Positions 1 to 7,653 of a stretch of 27,767 nt of DNA are shown here, piece after piece (position 1 is the stretch's first letter; each line of letters begins with the position of its first letter). A model generated the notes under the pieces. That model made no database searches and was not told the DNA's origin. It was given only the letters and a program-made list of their open reading frames with translations. The stretch comes from CAZJYI01 sp964550025 (GTDB lineage Bacteria > Verrucomicrobiota > Kiritimatiellia > UBA8416 > CAYOBW01). The position numbers were made by a program, and so were the translations under genes. Where the stretch lies: the NCBI GenBank assembly GCA_964550025.1, contig CAZJYI010000143.1, positions 1 to 27,767 on the forward strand. Reading direction: 5' to 3'.

Positions 1-21
1 CGGAAGCAGTGCCGGCTCGGT

Positions 22-233
22 GTAGTTCTCGACAAAGTTCACGGAACAGCGGGGATCGGTGTAGTTCTCGGCAAAGTCCACGGTGTAGTCTGTCTGGAGC
101 ACACTCAGGCCCAATAGTCCCTTCCGGCAGCCACGTGATCAGCTCCTACCACAAGGCTCACTCACGTTCCCGCGAGAACTTTGCTGCAAACTACATCGAT
201 CCCAACTAACTCGTGAACTTTGTCGAGAACTAC
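22..233. repeat. Inverted pairs of 39-bp-period repeats
   Basis: Positions 1-308 hold no convincing gene. A 21-bp unit starting GTAGTTCTCGACAAAG occurs at 22-42 and, with two changes, at 61-81, so the period is 39 bp. A partial GTAG follows at 85. The same unit is inverted at 213-233, a perfect reverse complement of 22-42, and in diverged form ending at 194, again 39 bp apart. Read on the minus strand, the left copies encode two 13-residue repeats of the form VNFVENYTEP/VDFAENYTDP, in a frame open to the window edge. On the plus strand the right copies encode FAANYIDPN, a stop, then NFVENYVES. Whether this is a REP-like DNA repeat or a degraded peptide-repeat gene cannot be decided here. Confidence 0.7.
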
Positions 234-308
234 GTCGAGTCTCCATTCCCGTCACACGATCACATCCCCACACCACCCACGCAAGTGACTTGCGCTCCCG
301 ACCCGCTC

Positions 309-3300
309 TCACTCCCCCACTTCCACCCGCAGCAGACCGCCCGGGACCTGCGCTTGCACGTCCGTGCTGTTCGCTGGAGGCGTGGAGAGCTGGTTGGTTT
401 GCAGCGGTGCGAAGACGCCGATGATGTCGTTGGCACCCACAAGGCGGTAGCGGCGATCCAGAGCACTCTGCCACGTCACCCGGAGCTTGTCGGGCGCGAC
501 CTGCTCCAGGCCGGTCACGACCAACACCGAAGCCGCATTCGTCGGGTCCGTCCCCGCGATCCACTCCTGTCGGTTGTCCAGGCCGTCACCGTCGTTGTCG
601 ATGCCGGGGGCGAGGCTGTTGGTCCCGCCCGTATACGCCTCCTCCCAACCGTCGGGCAGCCCGTCACCGTCGGCATCACGGGCGCCCATGGCCAACTGTG
701 TCGACACCGAAGGCGTATTGGTCGGGTCCGCCGACGAGCTCACGTAGGCTTCCACCTGCCCCGACATCTGCCGGGGGCCGCGACATGTCGGAGGAATGCG
801 AACGGTGTAGACTACGGTTACCGGGCTGCTCGGCAGAAACCCCGTCCACAGAATCTCGTCGTGAGCCACCTCGGGGTCCCCTTCCGCCGAAGCCGCCTCG
901 ACCGTCCAGCCCGGCGGCAGGTTCGGCCTGACACACAGTGCCAGCAACCCGCTGCCGAACTCCACTACATTTGTGATTACCACCGTTCCGCCGGGATCGT
1001 ATGCCAGCTCCGCTGATTGCGCCAGCACCCGCAGGGGCGGCTCCCCCTCGCTACTCTCAGCCGGCGGCGGTTCAGGGGATGCCGTCGGGCGAGTGATCTC
1101 CGCCGGCACGCCCTGCGCCGGGGCGTAGCCGTCCAGCCCCTTGGGGTCCAGGCGAAACGCCCCCGCGCGCCAGTAGGCCAGGACGCGGTTGGCCTCGTTC
1201 GCGGTGATGCGCCAATGCGGCGGCTGATAGTCCGCGCTGTGCAGCTCGTTGGTCTCACTAGCGTAGCGCTCCGCACACCCCGTGTAGCCGTCGAAGCCCT
1301 GCGGGTCCGGCCGATACCATCCGGCCCGCCAGTAGAACAGCACGCGGCTCAACTCGTGGGCATCGATCACCCAGCGATGGTCCCGGTAGTCCGCGGAATG
1401 CATGTCCTCATCGTGCAGCTTCAGCACCAACGGATCGGGCAGCGCTGTCACGTCGGCCGGATTCGACATCCCCAGCACCTGGTACGTCGCCACTCCCCCA
1501 ATGGACTGCGGTTCCGTGACTCCCGCCGGGGCGGCCACCGCATAGGAGAATTCGACCGGTTCCCGCACGTGGCGGCGCGTAAACACGATCTCGTTGCCCA
1601 ACACGCGCGGTCCGCCATCCCCTTCGGCATCCACCAGGTTCCAGTCCAATGGAAGGGACGGTGTCCACACGAGCGACATCAACTCGTCAACGTCCGGGAC
1701 GTAGAACCGGCACTGGATCGCATTCTCACCCGGGAAATACGTTCCAAGCTCGCTCCAGTGCAGACCCACCATTTGGGTTCCATCCCGGAACAGGGCCCGG
1801 ATGGTTCGGGGCGCCTCCATAGCAACGGTCATCGGATTGCTGAACTGGCTGCCCGGCGGAACATCGCCCTGCCACGCGACAAACGTCCAGCCGTTCGACG
1901 GAAACGCGGTCAATTCCACCTCCGCGCCGTCCTCAAACAACCCGGAACCGGGAACCACCATTCCGCCCTCCCCGACCTCGACCACCAATCTCACGCGGCC
2001 CGGACCGGCGGCCTCGTACAACTCCGCGACGTCGTTCGAACTAAGCGCTCGGTCATACACGCGAACGTCGTCGAGCGCGCCGTCGAAGAAATACGCGTCA
2101 TAACGGCAACCGACGTAGACGGGCAAAGGACGGTGGTTCAACGACGTGAAGATGTCATTCGTGCGGTGGTCACGGATTTGCCCGTCAACGTAGAGTTTGA
2201 TCGCCTGGCCGGCCTCGTATGTTGCCGCTACATGGTGCCAGTGCCCGTCATTGACGGGATCAAAGCTCCAGCCCTTCTGTGCTGGAGCGGTGATGTCGCC
2301 GCATATCCCGAACACAACCGTGCCGTCGTCGTTCGCGCTCATCTCGAGGTACGAGGCAATGTGATCAGCGCTGTCGCCGTTGCGACGGCCAACGATCACC
2401 CCATGCTGGAAGGCCGCCGTCTTAATCCACGCGGCATAGGTGAGGTCGCCGGTAATCTGCAACGACGCGTCGCTGCCGCAACCGATGTAGTCGTCCGCAC
2501 CATCGAAAGAACACGCGCCGCCGATGATCCCGACGGGCTCGAACGAGACCCCATGTACGGCGCCGGTGTTGCCCGTGCCGCTCTCGTCCGCCACGCTCAC
2601 TCCGTTGTACTCATCGAACGTGTAGTGCAACCTCAACCCGGCCGCGAGGTTCGTGGGGTAGAAGGCAGCCGTGATAAATCTCGGCCGGTCCATCACCACA
2701 CGCAGGGGATCGTCCGTCTCGTGCCCGGCGGGCACAGTCCCGGACCACCCGTCAAACGCATAGCCGGGCGCCGGTATGGGTGCTATCGTCACCACGCTTC
2801 CCGTGGGATACCACCCGTCGGAAACGTCCACCCTCCCGCCATTCCCCGAGGAAACGTCGAGCCGGTACTCGGGCTCCCAGATCCAGGTAAGTGTTGAAGC
2901 CTGCGAGGGAGCAAACGTCACCGCGTTGGTATTCCCGCTGACAGGCACGTCCCCGGTTCCGCGCCACCCAACGCACAAATGGCGCACCCCGGGCTCTCCC
3001 GGTGACGGACTCGCAACCACGGCTGATACGGCCAACCCGCCGGGAACCCAGTTTGTTCCGTATCCGAACGGCGTCGGCGTGCCGTACATGCCGGGATCGC
3101 CGTTGATCACGACACTCACTCTGCCCGTGGCCACGGCATCATACAGGGCTGCGATTTCGGATGAATCCAGGGCCCTCCTGTATACCCTCACATCATCGAC
3201 CATACCACGAAAGAAATAGGCATCGGATCGTGAGCCGACATAGACGGGAAGCTGGCGGCTGTTCAGAGATGGATAAATGCCGTCCGTACGCTGGTCACGA

Positions 3301-6300
3301 ATCTGCCCGTCTATATAGAGTCTGATTGCCTGGCCGGTCTCGTATGTTGCCGCCACATGGTGCCATTGCCCGTCATTGATGGGGTCAAAGCTCCAGCCCT
3401 TCTGTGCTGGAGCGGCACTGTCGCCACATATCCCGAACACAACAGTGCCGTCGTCGTTCGCGCTCATTTCGAGGTACGAAGCAATGCTATGAGCGTGGTT
3501 GCCGTCGCGGCGGCCAACGATCACCCCGTGCTGGAAGGCCGTCGTTCTGACCCACGCGGCATAGGTGAGGTCGCCGGCAATCTGCAGGGAAGCGTCACTC
3601 CCGCAACTGATGTGATCGTCATCGCCGTCGAATTCACGCGCACCGTAGAGCACGCCGTCCGGACTTGGCCGCGTCCCCCTCACCACGCCGTCGTTGCCTG
3701 TTCCGCTCTCATCGGGCACGGTCACGCCATCGTGCGTATCGAACGTGTAGTGCAACACCAGATCGTCGTTCGGGTCCCTCCCGGCAAGCTCCGCGACCTC
3801 ACCCGCATCCAAGGCACGACTGTAGATGCGCACGTCGTCCACGTTTCCGTCCAGATAAGCATCCGAACGGTTGATGCGGTTGCCGCCACACTTGCCAATG
3901 AGTAGACTGAGGTCCTCCTCATCCCAGATCGGGATCGTCTCCGTTCCGAGCACCCGCTTGGCATCAAGAAAGCCATCGACATAGAAGCACACCCCGGTTC
4001 CATCGTATGTGCCGACAAGGTGATACCACCGGTCCCGTTCCGGAAGAGGGCTGACGCCCCGACCAAAAGCCCCGGAATAGAGGTGCACGTCGCTCCCACT
4101 GGTTCGAAAGGTGAAGCCCCCGGCCTCATCCCAACTCCCCCCGGTGGTGCCGCCGACCGCAACCGCAGCGTACCCACCGAGTGTGTGATAGTAGTGTCGT
4201 ACGCGTCTGAGCACGGGACCGAACCGCGTGTAGGCTTTCATCCTGACCCACGCCGCGCAAGTCAGCCCCGTCCATCCGTTCATGCAGAGCTGCGATGACG
4301 GACAGACAATGTACGTGTTCATGTTCGAGAACCGCGGAGCCTCCCCGCCTTTCTCCGACGTCTCGTATGTCACGGCGCCGACCGTGTACCCGTGATTCCC
4401 GTTCCCGCTCGAATCCCACACGTTTGTGCCGCTGTCGGCATCAAAAGTGTAGTGCAGCAGGAGCCCCGGGTCGCCGGGGGTGACGTCGGACCTGAACGCC
4501 GCCGTCAGGGCGCGCGGACGATCCATGGCCACGACAACAACGGCGCTGCTCTCCATCCCGCTCGGCACATCGCCCAGCCAGCCGGTGAACACGTGGTTGC
4601 TGTCCGCCGTGGCGGTGATCGTGACCGACGTGCCCTCCACGTACCAACCGTCGGAGACGTCAACAGCTCCGCCGCCGATGGAGCCGGTGTCGAGGTGGTG
4701 TTCGGCCTGCCACACCCAGGTGAGGGTCGAATTCGAGTGCACGGCTGCGACCACGGAAGACCCGGCACCTGCGGCCGGAATGCTGCCGGAGCCGCGCCAC
4801 CCGAGGCACGCATACCGTGTACCGCCGGACTCGTCACAGGGAGATGTCACTGCATTTGTTATGGTGCGGCCCGCGGCCAGCAAGTGCGTGCCGTAGCCCA
4901 ACGGCACTGGCGTCCCGTGCTGGACAGGGTCGCCGGAGACGGCCAGCGTGACGATCCCGCTCGGAAAGGCCTCGGCATAGAGCTGCACAATCTCGGCGGA
5001 AGAAAGCGCGCGATCATAGATGCGCACGTCGTCCACGTTCCCATCCAGGTAGGCATCCGACCTGTTGATCTGGCTGCCGCCGCACTTGCCAATGAGCAGG
5101 CTGAGTTCCTCCTCGTCCCAAATCGGGATCGTCTCCGTGCCGAGTTCATGCTTGGCATCAAGAACGCCATCCACGTAGAAGCAGGTACTCGTTCCGTCGT
5201 GGGTGCCAACAAGGTGATACCACCGGTCCCGTTCCGGAAGAGGGGTAACGCCCTCGCCAAAAACCTCGGAGTACAGGTGTACTGCGCTCGCCGCACCCGT
5301 CCGGAGACTGAATCCCCCGGCCACGTCCCAACCTCCCCCGGTGGTACCGCCAACCGCCATCGCGGCGTACCCGCCAAAGGTATGATAGTAGTGTCGTACG
5401 CGTCGGAGTACGGGACCGAACCGTGTGTAGGCTTTCATCTTCACCCACGCGGCGCAAGTCAGTCCCGTCCATCCGTTCATGCAGAGCTGCGGGGATGGAC
5501 AGACAACGTACGTGTTCATGTTCGAGAACCGCGGCGCCTGCCCGCCTTTCTCCGACACCTCGTATGTCACCGCGCCGATCGTGTACCCGTGGTTCCCGTT
5601 CCCGCTCGAATCCCACACGTTTGTGCCGCTGTCGGTGTCGAAGGTGTAGTGCAGCAGCAGTCCCGGCTCGCCGGTGGTAGCGTCGGGTCTGAATGTGGCC
5701 GTCATGGCACGCGGACGATCCATGGCCACGGTAACAACGGCGCTAGTTTCCGTCCCGCTCGGCACGTCGCCCTGCCAGCCAGCAAACACGAAGTTGCTGT
5801 CCGCCGTGGCAACGACCGTGAGCGAAGTCCCCTCCGCGTACCAGCCATCGGATACGTCAACGGTCCCGCCGACGGCGACTTCGGTGTCGAGGTAGTATTC
5901 GGTCTGCCACAGCCAAGTGAGGGTTGAATTCGTGTGGACGGTTGCGACGACCGAACACCCCGTGCTCGCGGCCGGAATGCTGCCGGTGCCGCGCCATCCG
6001 AGGCACGCATAGCGTGTGCCGCCGGACTCATCGCAGGGAGATGTCACCGTATTGGTCACGCTACGCCCTGCGTCCAGCACGTGCGTGCCGTAGCCCAAGG
6101 GCGCCGGCGTCCCGCGCTGCGCCGGGTCGCCGGAGACGGCCAAGGTAACCACCCCACTCGGGAAGGACTCGGCGTAGAGCTGTCTTACATCGGCGGAGGA
6201 CAGCCCGCGGCTGTAGATGCGTACGTCGTCGACGTTGCCGTTCAGCCATGCATCTCCCCATTCGAAACGATAGCCGCCCTGCTTGCCTATCAACAGGCTG

Positions 6301-6986
6301 TTGGCTGTCTCGTCCCAGATCCCAACCGGTGTGGTGGCAACGACATCATTGGAGTCCAGGACACCGTCCACGTAGAAAGATGTGCTGGTCCCGTCATAGA
6401 CACCCGCGAGGTGGTACCACCGGTCCAGCTCCGGAAAGGGATTCACGTCCTTGCCAAAGGTCCCCGAACTGACAACACCTGTCTGATGGGACTCGTTGGT
6501 TTTGAAGCCGAAGCTCCCGGGCACGCCCCAGCGTCCCGCGGCAGTGCCACCAACTGCAATCCCCATGCTGGTGCCAAGCGAGCTGCGGTAGTTGTGCATT
6601 CGCTGCAACACCGGGCCGTATGTTGTGTAGCCCGCCATCCGGACCCACACGGCACACGTCAATCGCGTCCACCCGTTCATGCAGAGTTGCGGGGATGGAC
6701 AGACAACGTAGGTGTTCTTGCTAGAGAATCGCGGCGCCTGCCCGCCCTTTTCGGACGCCTCGTACGTCACGGCGCCGACCGTGTACCCGTGATTTGCGTT
6801 CCCGCTCGAATCCCACACGTTTGTGCCGCTGTCGGTGTCGAAGGTGTAGTGCAGGACCAGCCCGTTGGTGAGAGCGGTATCGGCGCACGTGGCCGGCGGC
6901 ATGGCCAATACGACAGCAAAGCAAACAGCCAGAGCCAGCCCCGGAATGGAAAACGGCATCAAACGAAACCTGGACGTCGCACGCAT
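309..6986 (-). CDS. Giant secreted multi-LamG surface protein
   Basis: Predicted exported or surface protein of 2225 residues. The ATG at 6986 is preferred over an upstream in-frame start because GGGAGGGG lies just before it and a signal peptide follows (hydrophobic stretch about 16-29, likely cleavage after TCA at 35). Five LamG/concanavalin-like domains begin near residues 43, 443, 843, 1076 and 1450, each opening LHYTFD and ending DDVRIY/DDVRVY. Domains 1, 2, 4 and 5 are followed by InlB-B-like repeats (GYAFDGWSG, AFRP-type endings). Two HSADY...DGY modules lie at about 1860-1956, then an Ig-like stretch, a DADGDGLPDGWEE...GTDPTNAAS calcium-type segment (about 2106-2152) and a small beta C-terminal domain. 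LamG domains usually bind glycans or proteins, so adhesion or polysaccharide binding is inferred; the ligand is unknown. Units 1-3 repeat at about 1200 bp, which shows recent internal duplication. Confidence 0.9.
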   Translation of the reverse strand: MRATSRFRLMPFSIPGLALAVCFAVVLAMPPATCADTALTNGLVLHYTFDTDSGTNVWDSSGNANHGYTVGAVTYEASEKGGQAPRFSSKNTYVVCPSPQLCMNGWTRLTCAVWVRMAGYTTYGPVLQRMHNYRSSLGTSMGIAVGGTAAGRWGVPGSFGFKTNESHQTGVVSSGTFGKDVNPFPELDRWYHLAGVYDGTSTSFYVDGVLDSNDVVATTPVGIWDETANSLLIGKQGGYRFEWGDAWLNGNVDDVRIYSRGLSSADVRQLYAESFPSGVVTLAVSGDPAQRGTPAPLGYGTHVLDAGRSVTNTVTSPCDESGGTRYACLGWRGTGSIPAASTGCSVVATVHTNSTLTWLWQTEYYLDTEVAVGGTVDVSDGWYAEGTSLTVVATADSNFVFAGWQGDVPSGTETSAVVTVAMDRPRAMTATFRPDATTGEPGLLLHYTFDTDSGTNVWDSSGNGNHGYTIGAVTYEVSEKGGQAPRFSNMNTYVVCPSPQLCMNGWTGLTCAAWVKMKAYTRFGPVLRRVRHYYHTFGGYAAMAVGGTTGGGWDVAGGFSLRTGAASAVHLYSEVFGEGVTPLPERDRWYHLVGTHDGTSTCFYVDGVLDAKHELGTETIPIWDEEELSLLIGKCGGSQINRSDAYLDGNVDDVRIYDRALSSAEIVQLYAEAFPSGIVTLAVSGDPVQHGTPVPLGYGTHLLAAGRTITNAVTSPCDESGGTRYACLGWRGSGSIPAAGAGSSVVAAVHSNSTLTWVWQAEHHLDTGSIGGGAVDVSDGWYVEGTSVTITATADSNHVFTGWLGDVPSGMESSAVVVVAMDRPRALTAAFRSDVTPGDPGLLLHYTFDADSGTNVWDSSGNGNHGYTVGAVTYETSEKGGEAPRFSNMNTYIVCPSSQLCMNGWTGLTCAAWVRMKAYTRFGPVLRRVRHYYHTLGGYAAVAVGGTTGGSWDEAGGFTFRTSGSDVHLYSGAFGRGVSPLPERDRWYHLVGTYDGTGVCFYVDGFLDAKRVLGTETIPIWDEEDLSLLIGKCGGNRINRSDAYLDGNVDDVRIYSRALDAGEVAELAGRDPNDDLVLHYTFDTHDGVTVPDESGTGNDGVVRGTRPSPDGVLYGAREFDGDDDHISCGSDASLQIAGDLTYAAWVRTTAFQHGVIVGRRDGNHAHSIASYLEMSANDDGTVVFGICGDSAAPAQKGWSFDPINDGQWHHVAATYETGQAIRLYIDGQIRDQRTDGIYPSLNSRQLPVYVGSRSDAYFFRGMVDDVRVYRRALDSSEIAALYDAVATGRVSVVINGDPGMYGTPTPFGYGTNWVPGGLAVSAVVASPSPGEPGVRHLCVGWRGTGDVPVSGNTNAVTFAPSQASTLTWIWEPEYRLDVSSGNGGRVDVSDGWYPTGSVVTIAPIPAPGYAFDGWSGTVPAGHETDDPLRVVMDRPRFITAAFYPTNLAAGLRLHYTFDEYNGVSVADESGTGNTGAVHGVSFEPVGIIGGACSFDGADDYIGCGSDASLQITGDLTYAAWIKTAAFQHGVIVGRRNGDSADHIASYLEMSANDDGTVVFGICGDITAPAQKGWSFDPVNDGHWHHVAATYEAGQAIKLYVDGQIRDHRTNDIFTSLNHRPLPVYVGCRYDAYFFDGALDDVRVYDRALSSNDVAELYEAAGPGRVRLVVEVGEGGMVVPGSGLFEDGAEVELTAFPSNGWTFVAWQGDVPPGSQFSNPMTVAMEAPRTIRALFRDGTQMVGLHWSELGTYFPGENAIQCRFYVPDVDELMSLVWTPSLPLDWNLVDAEGDGGPRVLGNEIVFTRRHVREPVEFSYAVAAPAGVTEPQSIGGVATYQVLGMSNPADVTALPDPLVLKLHDEDMHSADYRDHRWVIDAHELSRVLFYWRAGWYRPDPQGFDGYTGCAERYASETNELHSADYQPPHWRITANEANRVLAYWRAGAFRLDPKGLDGYAPAQGVPAEITRPTASPEPPPAESSEGEPPLRVLAQSAELAYDPGGTVVITNVVEFGSGLLALCVRPNLPPGWTVEAASAEGDPEVAHDEILWTGFLPSSPVTVVYTVRIPPTCRGPRQMSGQVEAYVSSSADPTNTPSVSTQLAMGARDADGDGLPDGWEEAYTGGTNSLAPGIDNDGDGLDNRQEWIAGTDPTNAASVLVVTGLEQVAPDKLRVTWQSALDRRYRLVGANDIIGVFAPLQTNQLSTPPANSTDVQAQVPGGLLRVEVGE

Positions 6987-7022
6987 CACGGACCCCTCCC
7001 ATCGTATGCAGGCTTCAGAACA

Positions 7023-7075
7023 ACGCCAAATGTTGTTCAAGTTTTAGGAGTGATAGTCACACCACTCTCAAGACC
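7023..7075 (-). promoter_or_regulatory. Possible leader hairpin upstream of LamG gene
   Basis: On the minus strand GAGTGGTGTGACTATCACTC can fold into an 8-bp stem (two G-U pairs) with a 4-base loop, about 60-80 bases upstream of the LamG start at 6986. It could be a transcript leader hairpin or an operator dyad. No convincing -35/-10 pair was found beside it, so the assignment is tentative. Confidence 0.25.
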
Positions 7076-7157
7076 TAGTTGTATGTTATCCCGGCGACAT
7101 TGCGCAAACAAGGCGTTTTGCAGACTTTATTGATATTGTCGCAGAAGGCAAAGTCGC

Positions 7158-7226
7158 GTGCGGCAATGGGGGGTGAGACTGCGAATTGCGCAATACAGCC
7201 ACACCCGAAAGGCGGGGCAGCCGCAC
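7158..7226. repeat. Nested imperfect palindrome
   Basis: The arms GTGCGGC (7158-7164) and GCCGCAC (7220-7226) enclose GGGTG (7171-7175)/CACCC (7202-7206), around a central perfect palindrome ATTGCGCAAT (7185-7194). All three pairs share nearly the same centre, so the stretch can form one long interrupted hairpin. It lies in the 667-bp divergent gap between the LamG and alpha-2-macroglobulin genes. It is probably a dispersed repeat, although a structured leader RNA is not excluded. The rest of 6987-7330 shows nothing else I can support. Confidence 0.5.
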
Positions 7227-7330
7227 ATACGGGCCGTACGGATACGATGCGTTTCCCCTGTCCGCGTCAGCGGGAAGCCGCGCCCAGAGCCCATGTCCCT
7301 GTTGAGACCCCGTCCGCAAAGCGTGGATTG

Positions 7331-7488
7331 TGCGGTCGCTCCCGTAGGACGGCGTTCCTGCGCCGTCCTTGTGGCAGGGAGAGGAGGCAGAGAAGAGAGT
7401 GTTGCGGCACTCTGCCATTCTCTCGCCATTTCTGCCTCCGTGCTGCCCCCATGGACGGCGCGGAGCACCGTCCTACTTTGCGACCGCA
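7331..7488. repeat. BIME-like pair of GTAG hairpins (REP family 1)
   Basis: Two convergent copies of a GTAG-headed hairpin are present. The left copy has GTAG at 7344, with GGACGGCG (7347-7354), a TTCCTG loop and CGCCGTCC (7361-7368), a perfect 8-bp stem. The right copy is inverted (7453-7476) and reads GTAGGACGGTGCTCCGCGCC on the minus strand. The outer arms TGCGGTCGC...GTAGGACGG (7331-7352) and CCGTCCTAC...GCGACCGCA (7468-7488) also pair. A purine-rich internal inverted repeat (GGAGGCAGA near 7383, TCTGCCTCC near 7431) lies between them. A GTAG tetranucleotide followed by an imperfect palindrome is the known architecture of REP sequences mobilised by RAYT transposases. No RAYT gene is in the window. 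Confidence 0.75.
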
Positions 7489-7547
7489 CTCACAACGCCT
7501 CTTGGGACGGGGGCTATGGAGAGATACGGAGAAAGGCCGCGGCTGCC

Positions 7548-7585
7548 TGTCACAGAAATGTCACAGGAAATCACTTGGCTGTCAC
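7548..7585 (+). promoter_or_regulatory. Three in-phase TGTCAC direct repeats
   Basis: TGTCAC occurs at 7548-7553, 7559-7564 and 7580-7585, spaced 11 and 21 bp apart, about one and two helical turns, so all face the same side of the DNA. The first two extend to TGTCACAG. They lie 69-106 bases upstream of the alpha-2-macroglobulin start, where an activator or repressor could sit. The binding protein is unknown, and no good sigma-70 hexamer pair is seen beside them. Confidence 0.35.
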
Positions 7586-7653
7586 CGCTTTGACGCGTCG
7601 TTGTGGGATAACGGTCTCATGGAAAGTATGTGGGGCAACGGGAGGATCCGGGA

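Noticed and set aside
139..564. Minus-strand frame of 141 codons next to the LamG stop
   Set aside because: Overlaps the LamG 3' end and the 39-bp repeats; Ser/Arg-rich repeat-derived translation with no RBS.
1017..2897. Long plus-strand open frame (626 codons) opposite the LamG gene
   Set aside because: It mirrors the high-GC codon pattern of the minus-strand gene, is rich in Arg/His/Val without any domain, and the LamG frame is clearly the coding one. The same applies to long plus-strand frames at 4392-5927 and 5934-7133.
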